Made by a program: the position numbers and the translations under genes. A DNA stretch of 64,000 nt from Hydrogenophaga sp. (GTDB lineage Bacteria > Pseudomonadota > Gammaproteobacteria > Burkholderiales > Burkholderiaceae_C), in contig NZ_JAILWB010000008.1 in assembly GCF_025699295.1 (NCBI RefSeq), positions 156,463 through 220,462 on the forward strand, given 5' to 3'. Within the stretch, counting starts at the first letter, position 1. Each line of letters begins with the position of its first letter. The notes beneath the pieces were generated by a model that saw only the letters and a list, made by a program, of their open reading frames with translations, was not told the origin of the DNA and ran no database searches. This document shows positions 53,187 through 60,657 of this stretch, piece after piece.

Positions 53187-53546
53187 GAGTATGCGAATCT
53201 GCCACCGCTCGCACCTGCCTTCGTGGTCCCTGAGGATCACGATTTCACGGATTTTTTTCAACAATCAACCAACAAACACCCCCAACTGCTGCGCCTGGTG
53301 GCGGTCTTGAGCGCGCGCGGCGGCTGTGGCGGCGTTGCAGTCGTTTCAGGGTTACAAGAACATTCCAGTTGTTCCAAGTGAGATTCTTTATCTGAATCAA
53401 CGACTTAGGCCATTGTCGGTGGCGCTTTCGCATACTCGTTGTGGCAGTCCTGTGCTGCGGCCGACCACTTTGCATACTCTCCCTGGCGCCTGCGCGTACG
53501 GGCTATGGCGATGCAGTTCGCCCTCGATGGCAGTTCTGCATACTCG
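53187..53546. repeat. Short iteron-like repeats upstream of the Rep_3 gene
   Basis: GCATACTC occurs at 53430, 53472 and 53538 on the plus strand and inverted at 53187-53194. The three plus copies are 42 and 66 bp apart. They lie at the start of, or just before, the Rep_3 coding region, where that initiator class normally binds. The gene-free stretch 53106-53429 otherwise shows no gene. Confidence 0.5.
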
Positions 53547-55172
53547 CCCCAGGCCAGAACCATTGATGGCAGTGGCGACTCACCAGCTGCCATCGGTTAC
53601 GATTTCGGTGTGCCGCCCACTTCACCCGATGCCATCAATTCCGAGGACGATTCGGAGCCCTCGCCTGATCCCATGGCGACGCAGGAGATCGCGGGCTTTG
53701 ACACCAGGGTGCGTGACACCGGGCAGCAGTCGCTTTTCCCGACCACCGACCTGGTCATCCCAGATACCCTGCGCACGATGCGCAAGGCCGTCGCCGCGAT
53801 CCACGCGACCCCGATCAAGGCCGAGCACGCCCAGAGCCTCAACAGTCGACGCCTATTCGACGCCTGCATCATCCTGGCGCAGATTGACTTCCGCAAGCGC
53901 GGTTCAGAAGCGCTGGAGCGAGTCAAGACCGAGCGGCTAAGCCCGGTCTTCGAGACGCGGATTACCGATCTGGCCCGCATCGCCGGTATCCCTGGCAAGA
54001 ACTACACCCGCATCTACAGCGAGCTCGACAAGTTGTTCGAGATGATCTTGCGCTGGAACATCATCGGTGAGGGCAAGGACGTTGAGTGGGAGATGAAAAG
54101 TCACTTTCTGAGCTCGCTTGGCTATGGCAAGGGCCACAAGCGCGGGCTCATCCGCTTCGCCTTCGACCCGCAGGTCCTGGAGATCATTCTGGAGCCCTCC
54201 AACTGGGCGCCGCTGAGCATTCAAGCCCAAGAGGGCCTGCCCACGGCGCCCAGCTACGCCCTGTACCAGAACTGCTGGCGCTACGTGACGACTCAGCAGA
54301 AGGTCACGGCTGCGCTGCCCACGGCAACCTGGATCGAACTCTTGATGGGCCGCTGCGGCTACCTGGAAGACGACCCTGAGGAGGGGTTGCGGGTGGTGCG
54401 CTATGCGGACTTCAAGCGGAGGGTGCTGCTCGATGCGATTCGCAGGGTGAACGACAGCCCCGCGCTCAACTACACGCTTGAGCTCAAGGAGCTCAAGTCA
54501 GGCACGCGGGTGTCCAAGCTGCAGTTCAAGTTCATCCCCAAGGCCACGCCGTCGCTTGGCGTTCCCCTCACCTGGCCGCGCGACATCCTCATGGTGCTCG
54601 ACAACATCGGTTTCTCGGCCAAGGAGATCGAGGACCTTGCCCAGGCGCGTTCGTACGAAGAGGTCGCAGAGTCCATTGTTCGGATGAAGGACGCCGAAGC
54701 GCGGCTGAAGCAGCAGGGCAAGCGCATCAGTTCGCGAAAGGCGTACTTCAGCGGCATCCTGGAGAACATCGCTTCCGGTGCGCAGGCCGAGGAGCTTGAC
54801 GACGAGCGCCTTGAGCAGGAAGCAACTGCCAAGGAGGCGCAGCGCACGGCTCAGATGCGTCAGGAGCGGCTGAAGGAGGCGTTCGAACAGCACAGCAGCG
54901 CGCGCTTCGCCGAAGCCGTGTTCGGACTCGCGCAGAGCGATCGCGCTGCCCTGCTCTCCCTGTTCGAAGCGGCCAACGATGGGGCCGCCGCGCGCGCTCT
55001 GTATGCGAAGGGCTGGAGCCCGCAGAACCGCCCTGCCTTGGCCTTGCTGCGCCGCTGGCTTCTCGACAAGCAGCCTGAGACGTTCCGGCGCCTGATGCCA
55101 TTCCCACAAGACGTGGAGTTCGAAGCGTGGATGGCCTGGCGCATCGAGTCAGCCAACGACTCTGCGCCCTAG
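53505..55172 (+). CDS. Rep_3-family plasmid replication initiator
   Basis: The start is uncertain: ATG at 53505 gives 555 residues, ATG at 53673 gives 499. The core matches Rep_3/RepB initiators: HAQSLNSRRLFDACIILAQID, ITDLARIAGIPGKNYTRIYSEL (first winged helix) and LPTAPSYALYQNCWRYVT, with a second winged helix after it. A helical C-terminal extension of about 200 residues follows. A second initiator beside TrfA suggests a fused replicon or a dual host-range strategy. Confidence 0.82.
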   Translation: MAMQFALDGSSAYSPQARTIDGSGDSPAAIGYDFGVPPTSPDAINSEDDSEPSPDPMATQEIAGFDTRVRDTGQQSLFPTTDLVIPDTLRTMRKAVAAIHATPIKAEHAQSLNSRRLFDACIILAQIDFRKRGSEALERVKTERLSPVFETRITDLARIAGIPGKNYTRIYSELDKLFEMILRWNIIGEGKDVEWEMKSHFLSSLGYGKGHKRGLIRFAFDPQVLEIILEPSNWAPLSIQAQEGLPTAPSYALYQNCWRYVTTQQKVTAALPTATWIELLMGRCGYLEDDPEEGLRVVRYADFKRRVLLDAIRRVNDSPALNYTLELKELKSGTRVSKLQFKFIPKATPSLGVPLTWPRDILMVLDNIGFSAKEIEDLAQARSYEEVAESIVRMKDAEARLKQQGKRISSRKAYFSGILENIASGAQAEELDDERLEQEATAKEAQRTAQMRQERLKEAFEQHSSARFAEAVFGLAQSDRAALLSLFEAANDGAAARALYAKGWSPQNRPALALLRRWLLDKQPETFRRLMPFPQDVEFEAWMAWRIESANDSAP

Positions 55173-55179
55173 CCTGCCT

Positions 55180-56589
55180 TTGCGCCCAACCTTGCTGCCT
55201 GCCACTCTGCGTTCCCTCCACGTACCTTTCGGACTGAGGGACGGGCGCTTGTTTGAGCCGTTGCAGGTCGAAAGCGGGCTCAGATGCGGTTGCACCTGTC
55301 CTGGATGTGGCGCTCCGCTCGTTGCGCGGCATTCCCCGGAGGGCAAGGTTGTGTCGAACTTTGCGCACCATCGTGGCGCCAGTTGCGCTCTTGGCTTTGA
55401 AACGGCGGTCCACCTGGCTGCCAAGCAGCTCATTGCCGATCGCATGGCCCTGTACCTCCCGGCGGTGCGCACCAACGCTCCCGGCGCTGCGGACGATGGA
55501 GACCTGTTCGCGCAGCCAACCCTGTTCGCCCCTGCGGGCGTGTCGCGGCTGCAAGCTGTGAGGGTCGAAGGTCGCGTCGGCGAGATCCGTCCGGACCTTG
55601 TCGTGTCCCATGGTGGGCGCGATGTGCTCGTTGAGATTGCCGTCACGCACTTCGTGGACGCACTCAAGCTGCGTCGCATCAAGGATCTCAGGGTGGCCGC
55701 GGTTGAGATCAATGTGTCCGCGGTGCGCGAGATGAACTTCGCCGCGCTGGAGGCGGCGTTGTTCACCAGCGAGCAGAAGTCGCAATGGCTGTGCCATCCA
55801 GAGCGTGACGCGGAGCAGGCGCGCCTCGATGCATTGGCAGCAGATGAAAAAGCACGCCGGCACGCAGCGTCTGCGCGCCGGCGTGACGACGAAGCTGTTC
55901 GGCTTGAAATGGCCCTGCAGCATGAGCGCGCAAGGCTTGCTGCGATCCGCGCTGAGCCAGCTGCCGCAAAGCTGCGCCAGGCCCTTGACCACATGGGCGC
56001 GAGGGACGCCGGTGAACTCGGGTTCCTGCCGGTGCCAGTCAAAGCGAGCAACGCAATCGCTGCCCCTCCCTTGGTCTGGCAGGCGGCAGTCTTCTCCGAC
56101 CTGATGCATGGCGCGATCGAGGTGAACGCGGCTTCGATCTCGGCGCGTCGAGTGCGCGCATGGATTGAAGAGCGGTTCGAAGTCCCTGGGAATGAGCAGG
56201 CCTTCGCGGTTGCCGTCTGGGACTTCTTGATTGGGCTGGCCGCGCTTGGGTTGCTGCACCACGAAGGACGACAGCAGTTCTTGATCACCGTTGTGGGCTG
56301 CGCCGGCGCGCGCGCAGTTGTCGCTGACGCGAGAGAAAGTGGGGCACTGCCGCTGTCTTGGATGCGAACCTGGCCAGATCGATCAACGACGAAGTGTCTT
56401 GCAGTCGTCTTCGGCACTGTGTTCGGTTCTGCGCAGAAGTGGGAGCGTGTCGCGGGGTTGCTGCCGAAGGTTCGCGGGGAGGAACCGCCCGATGCCGTGA
56501 TTCAGCACTACGCCGAAGTTGGGCTCGATGCTGGCCTGCTTAGGCGATTCTTCTTGGCTGTCGGGTTCGCACGGCTTGCCGGCACCTAG
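55180..56589 (+). CDS. CoiA-like protein with zinc finger and nuclease-like domain
   Basis: This 469-residue protein starts 8 bp after the Rep_3 stop. It has a zinc-finger CGCTCPGCGAPL, the FAHHRG segment, and a nuclease-like core EIRPDLVVSHGGRDVLVEIAVTHF, in which D and E fit a PD-(D/E)XK fold. The middle has a long Ala/Arg helical part (about 210-270), and the C-terminus is helical. CoiA-like proteins are linked to DNA uptake and recombination; plasmid versions have unknown roles. It may cooperate with the replication genes. Confidence 0.68.
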   Translation: MRPTLLPATLRSLHVPFGLRDGRLFEPLQVESGLRCGCTCPGCGAPLVARHSPEGKVVSNFAHHRGASCALGFETAVHLAAKQLIADRMALYLPAVRTNAPGAADDGDLFAQPTLFAPAGVSRLQAVRVEGRVGEIRPDLVVSHGGRDVLVEIAVTHFVDALKLRRIKDLRVAAVEINVSAVREMNFAALEAALFTSEQKSQWLCHPERDAEQARLDALAADEKARRHAASARRRDDEAVRLEMALQHERARLAAIRAEPAAAKLRQALDHMGARDAGELGFLPVPVKASNAIAAPPLVWQAAVFSDLMHGAIEVNAASISARRVRAWIEERFEVPGNEQAFAVAVWDFLIGLAALGLLHHEGRQQFLITVVGCAGARAVVADARESGALPLSWMRTWPDRSTTKCLAVVFGTVFGSAQKWERVAGLLPKVRGEEPPDAVIQHYAEVGLDAGLLRRFFLAVGFARLAGT

Positions 56590-56687
56590 GTCGCTGTCAC
56601 AGGCCACCCTTGCCCCAAATGCGCAAGCCGATTGAGTGCATCTCGGATGCTACGATTTCGATAGTCCCCTCGTTGTATTTGTTCCAT

Positions 56688-57350
56688 ATGACCAAGCAGC
56701 AATTCAAACGCCTGACCATTGTTCTGCTTCTTCCGTTGCTCGCGCTCGGTGCTTGGCTTGGGGCCAAAGACGTGCTTTGGGATAGCCGTTTCACGACCCT
56801 GTGTACCGAACACGCTGAGTTCTTTGTCTGCAGCAGCACTGAAGGGGTTTCCGAGGCAAGGGCGCTTTCCGACTTGGAAGGCTCGGTACTGCGGTTCGGC
56901 TCGGCCCGGCTGCCCGGTGGGCTTCGCCACGATGTCACCATTACCGAGCAGTTGGCGGCCAGAGTGGTTGACGGTGAAGAGAAGATGGTCAACGTGGCAG
57001 AAGACGGCATCAAGCGGCGCCTCGTGGCGCCCACCGGGATCTTGGGCGATCGGCAGACCGGCCAGCACTGTTCAATCGACAAGCACTACACCAAGGAAGG
57101 CCGATGGTGGGTTACCTGCAATGGCGGGGCAACGCTTATGTTCGCATTCGACAACCCGAAGGATGCCAAGAAGTTCGATGACCTCGTCGAGATTGAGCGA
57201 GCGGAATCCATGCGCGTGTCTACTGCTGGCTCTGTGCGGCGGGCAGTTGCGACAGTCCTTCCACTAGCGGCGTACTTCGCCCTTGCCCTCGGCTGCTGGA
57301 TCCTGATCCGCCTGGCCCGCTACGTTCGGGGTCCTGCCGTCACTGGTTGA
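56688..57350 (+). CDS. Membrane protein of unknown function (220 residues)
   Basis: ATG at 56688 chosen because the upstream in-frame sequence is not hydrophobic or coding-like, though no RBS is clear. The protein has one N-terminal span (LTIVLLLPLLALGAWLGAKD) and one C-terminal span (VATVLPLAAYFALALGCWIL), with a periplasmic middle carrying several cysteines. Family not recognised. Confidence 0.6.
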   Translation: MTKQQFKRLTIVLLLPLLALGAWLGAKDVLWDSRFTTLCTEHAEFFVCSSTEGVSEARALSDLEGSVLRFGSARLPGGLRHDVTITEQLAARVVDGEEKMVNVAEDGIKRRLVAPTGILGDRQTGQHCSIDKHYTKEGRWWVTCNGGATLMFAFDNPKDAKKFDDLVEIERAESMRVSTAGSVRRAVATVLPLAAYFALALGCWILIRLARYVRGPAVTG

Positions 57351-57466
57351 TCTGGCGGCCAGTTTCTGCCACGCAGCTGGTACACGCAGATTCAAGCAGT
57401 TCTCGCGGGCGGATCGCACTGAAGTTCTGTTGCCCCAGCGCGCCAACAGGAGGAGCGACACGAACG

Positions 57467-58030
57467 CTACGGGGTTTCGAAGAAAGGCATCAGTGGTGCG
57501 TCAAACCGCTGGTACAGGGGGTGTACAGGGGCACCGGTCTTGTTCTTCCCGAAGCAAAACACCCTGGCCGGATCGCACACTTCGCGCAGGATGCTCTCCA
57601 CGACCGCACCACGGCCGGACTCGTGGCCTGGGTTGCCCCAGCTGGCGACGACGAGACGGGCCTTCGGCGCGAGTCGCCTTATCCACTCGTCGTTCTCTGG
57701 CAGCCATAGCGTGCTGGCTTTGGCCAGATCGCTTGAGTCAGTTGCCCGGATCGACATGACGTTGAGCTGGTAGTAGGCGCCGACGCCCCAGTGTTTTCGT
57801 GCTCGCTCGCACATGCCGTCCACCGTCCGGTCACCCATGTCCTCTGAGGCGCCAGAGGGGTTCATGCTGATGCCAACCGCAAAGTCATCAACGTCGCCCC
57901 AATGGCGAAAGAGCGTGAACCGGTGCGTGCGGTCCTCGTTGAAGATCGTCCGTTCGGCAACGAGTGGATCAACGAACAACCCTGGAAGCGGCGCCGAGGA
58001 TCCGAGAGTAGCGGTAGCGCGAGTTGCCAT
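57467..58030 (-). CDS. DUF1643 protein in the partition operon
   Basis: This 187-residue protein has the DUF1643 pattern: FNEDRTHRFTLFRHWG, VGISMNPSGASE, DRTVDGMCERARKHWGVGAYYQLNVM and LVVASWGNPG. The family is of unknown function, with uracil-DNA-glycosylase-like features suggested by some motifs. It starts 5 bp after the ParB stop, so it is the third gene of the ParA-ParB operon. That placement is unusual and suggests a link with plasmid DNA maintenance. Confidence 0.82.
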   Translation of the reverse strand: MATRATATLGSSAPLPGLFVDPLVAERTIFNEDRTHRFTLFRHWGDVDDFAVGISMNPSGASEDMGDRTVDGMCERARKHWGVGAYYQLNVMSIRATDSSDLAKASTLWLPENDEWIRRLAPKARLVVASWGNPGHESGRGAVVESILREVCDPARVFCFGKNKTGAPVHPLYQRFDAPLMPFFETP

Positions 58031-58035
58031 GTCAG

Positions 58036-59139
58036 TTAGCGCGAGCCGCCATCCTTGTCGCGCATGAACGTCTCCAATGTTTGCACGAGCGCCGCACGCA
58101 GGCCTGGCATTTCCGCCTCATCGAGCCCCTTGAGCGATAGGTCGAGTTGGCCCTTCTTGGTGAACATCTTGATTTGGCCTTTGTGGTGGCCGAACTCAAG
58201 CGGGTGCACCGTGCTGCGCTCTCGCGACTTGGGGCCCGCAATCTTGGACTTCACAAGGGCTGCGATCTGATGGCGATTGAGCTTCTTGCGTTTGATCTCG
58301 TCGATGATTTCGAGGGCGAGGTCGAGCTTTGCCTCAAGCTCCGTTTCGCCCAGGCCATCGGGGAACAACTCGCTCACGGCATAGAGCGCCACCACCGTCG
58401 AAGTCTCCGGCGACTCGCTCATGGCGCGCTGGATCTTCTCGGGCATGCGCGCGATCCGCATGTAGGTGCTGACCGCGGCCTCGGACAGCTTGCCCCCAGA
58501 TGGTGGCTCCACCTTCTCCATGAGTTCTCGCTGACTGGCCACGGCGCCTTGCTCAAGGAGGGCGCGCAGGCTCAGGGCGAAGTCCAGCGCCGTGGTCGCA
58601 GAGCGCTGCTCGTTGAGCGCCCTCGCCCGCTTGTACAGCGCGAGTTTGTCCGCAGGCGCCTCTTCAATCTTGACCTCCAGGAAGGTGCAGTCGGTGATCT
58701 TCGCGGCGCGAAAGCGCGTGCCCCCATCGATGAGCTTGATGCGCCCGCCCTCCAGGTAGCCGTTTGCGGCAACGTCCTGGCCATCGGGCATGGTGCGCGC
58801 GATCTTGTCGACCTCCTCATTCGTGTAGATGTGGCGAGGGCTCAGCGGGTTGGCGTCGATGAGATGTAGCGGGACCTGGACGATGGTGCCCGCCACACAT
58901 GCGCTCAGGTCGAACGCTTGCGCACTGGACACAACAGGGCGTTTGAGGGTGGTCGGCGCCGCTTCGGGCACGGGTGCGACGGCGCCCTTCCCCGCCGTGA
59001 CGGGGCTCAACCCCGTGGGCTGGTCTTTGGTGATCTGCTCAGCTAGTGCGAAGCGATCGACGGCCGCAGTGGTCGCAGCCGACTGATGCCGTTGCATTGC
59101 GGCCTTGGGGTCAAGCTTGAGTTTGGGTACGGGTGCCAT
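58036..59139 (-). CDS. parB: Partition protein ParB
   Basis: ATG at 59139, one base after the ParA gene stop codon end, gives 367 residues. The ParB N-terminal domain shows VQVPLHLIDANPLSPRHIYT and a LIDGGTRFRAA box (the GERRxRA equivalent, where CTP is bound in ParB). A helix-turn-helix region GGKLSEAAVSTYMRIARMP follows, and the C-terminus has a charged dimerisation-like region. It should load on centromere repeats such as those at 60034-60630. Confidence 0.88.
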   Translation of the reverse strand: MAPVPKLKLDPKAAMQRHQSAATTAAVDRFALAEQITKDQPTGLSPVTAGKGAVAPVPEAAPTTLKRPVVSSAQAFDLSACVAGTIVQVPLHLIDANPLSPRHIYTNEEVDKIARTMPDGQDVAANGYLEGGRIKLIDGGTRFRAAKITDCTFLEVKIEEAPADKLALYKRARALNEQRSATTALDFALSLRALLEQGAVASQRELMEKVEPPSGGKLSEAAVSTYMRIARMPEKIQRAMSESPETSTVVALYAVSELFPDGLGETELEAKLDLALEIIDEIKRKKLNRHQIAALVKSKIAGPKSRERSTVHPLEFGHHKGQIKMFTKKGQLDLSLKGLDEAEMPGLRAALVQTLETFMRDKDGGSR

Positions 59140-59140
59140 G

Positions 59141-59839
59141 TCAGCCCTTCTTCGTTGCGGGGATCTTGAGGAGCTTGGCGACGGCGTCGGCAAGCGCGTC
59201 AATTTCGGTGATGGCGTCCTTGGCGTTGGGCATGGAGTGCACCGTCGCGCCATAGAGCATCGATCGCGTGAATGCCACGCGGTCGCTCAGCACCTGCTTC
59301 ATCACCCAGAACTCGGGATAGACCTTGTCGGCGGCGATCACCTCCAGCGCCGCCCTTTCGTCTGCACGATTGCGGCGGAATGCGGTGGGCAGGATGCGCA
59401 CCGGGTAGTCGCGCCCACTGGTGATGAGCGCCTTCTTGGCCAGCGCCAGCGCCGCGGGCAGTGCGTCTGTATCGGCGGGGCTGAGCTTGGTGGGCACCAG
59501 TGCCAGGTCGCTCACGAGCAATGAGGCCCAGGTGCCGGGCTGATCGACTGCGGGGGCGCAGTCCACAAAGATGAGGTCGTACTTGGCGGCGAGCTTGCCG
59601 AGTTCGGCGGCGGTGCTGTCCTTGTATCGAAAGCCACTCCACAGCGTTGCGGGAAAGTTGGCGCCGTCAGCGCGCGAGAGCCACGCGGCTGATGTCTGCT
59701 GTGCGTCGAGGTCCGCCACGAGGACGTCGTAGCCGCGATGGCCGAAGGTGCCAGCCAGCTGGCAGGTGCTGGTGGTCTTGCCGACCCCGCCCTTTTGGTT
59801 GAAAAACGTGACGATCTTGCCCAGTGGCTTACCTGACAT
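59141..59839 (-). CDS. parA: Partition ATPase ParA
   Basis: This 232-residue protein carries the deviant Walker A KGGVGKTT (16-23), the ADLDAQQTSAAW switch and FVDCAPAVDQP, all of the small ParA (Ib-like) class without an N-terminal HTH. It forms the operon with ParB and DUF1643. A RBS-like AGGAGT-type sequence is present (GGAGTAATAATG region). It drives plasmid segregation with ATP. Confidence 0.92.
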   Translation of the reverse strand: MSGKPLGKIVTFFNQKGGVGKTTSTCQLAGTFGHRGYDVLVADLDAQQTSAAWLSRADGANFPATLWSGFRYKDSTAAELGKLAAKYDLIFVDCAPAVDQPGTWASLLVSDLALVPTKLSPADTDALPAALALAKKALITSGRDYPVRILPTAFRRNRADERAALEVIAADKVYPEFWVMKQVLSDRVAFTRSMLYGATVHSMPNAKDAITEIDALADAVAKLLKIPATKKG

Positions 59840-60033
59840 TATTACTCCTTATGAATGGATGCATTCTCGCGTACTTGATGCTCCCAGTTCAAGTGCTTGG
59901 GGGAATTTGGCTTGCAATCTCTTGCATTCGCTGTCTGTTTGTTGCTCGTGTGCATCGATTTCTCTATTACCGTCCCTGTGCGCAGCGTTCTAGTGGGTGC
60001 CCAGGCATTGCCGAGATCGCTCACCGCTATGTG

Positions 60034-60630
60034 CTTCAGACGGTTGAAGTTGCATTTCTGTTGTTGCTTGCCCCGATTGGTTGCCCATGGGGCGACGCCT
60101 TCAGACGGTTGAAGTTGTGCCTTCGCTGAAGCAACGGGCGCTGAGCGTGTTCCAACTTCAGACGGTTGAAGTCGTTGGCTCAGCGATCAATGGCGCCGCC
60201 CGTTGTCCAGTTGTCGCGGCTGCGCAAGGGTCGGAATCCACATCTCGCCTTGCCGCCTCTCAGTGTGTTGGGCTCTGAGTGTGGGCATTAGCTAGTAGCG
60301 CTTCTGGTTGGTGCCCCGGTGAGCGGCCCGCCTTCCGCGATCAGGGCCCGCGCTTCAGACGGTTGAAGTCTCGTCGCTGCAAATGCTTCAAACTTCGATG
60401 GCCGCAGTGCGGACTTCAGACGGTTGAAGTTTTAGTGTTGGTGGTGGTGCGCCAGTTGTAGGTCTGCGCCTGGTGCGTTGAGCTTCGGACGGTTGAAGTC
60501 ATGGGGCGAACGGCTCATCGCGGCGTGGCCCTGCTCCAGTGCCCGGAATGCAGAACTTCAGACGGTTGAAGCTTGTCCGTCCGCCTCGTTCTGGAAAGCC
60601 GTGCGCCCATGGAGCTTCAGACGGTTGAAG
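60034..60630. repeat. Partition-site repeats: eight copies of CTTCAGACGGTTGAAG
   Basis: The 16-bp palindrome (arms CTTCA/TGAAG, 6-bp centre) is found at 60034, 60099, 60156, 60353, 60414, 60483 (one mismatch, CTTCGG), 60556 and 60615. Most start-to-start spacings are 57-73 bp, and one gap is 197 bp, about three times 65. The cluster follows parA and is the expected centromere (parS) and operator for ParB. Both downstream-facing genes are distant, so it is not an upstream regulatory cluster for them alone. Confidence 0.85.
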
Positions 60631-60657
60631 CTGCCCATGGAGGCCTACTCTCTTCAT

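Noticed and set aside
54748-56262. Minus-strand protein of 504 residues
   Set aside because: It is antisense to the CoiA-like gene and end of the Rep_3 gene, and is Arg/Ala/Gln-rich shadow sequence.
60034-60630. CRISPR array
   Set aside because: Repeats are 16 bp, palindromic and unevenly spaced (41-181 bp between), and there are no cas genes. The partition context explains them better.
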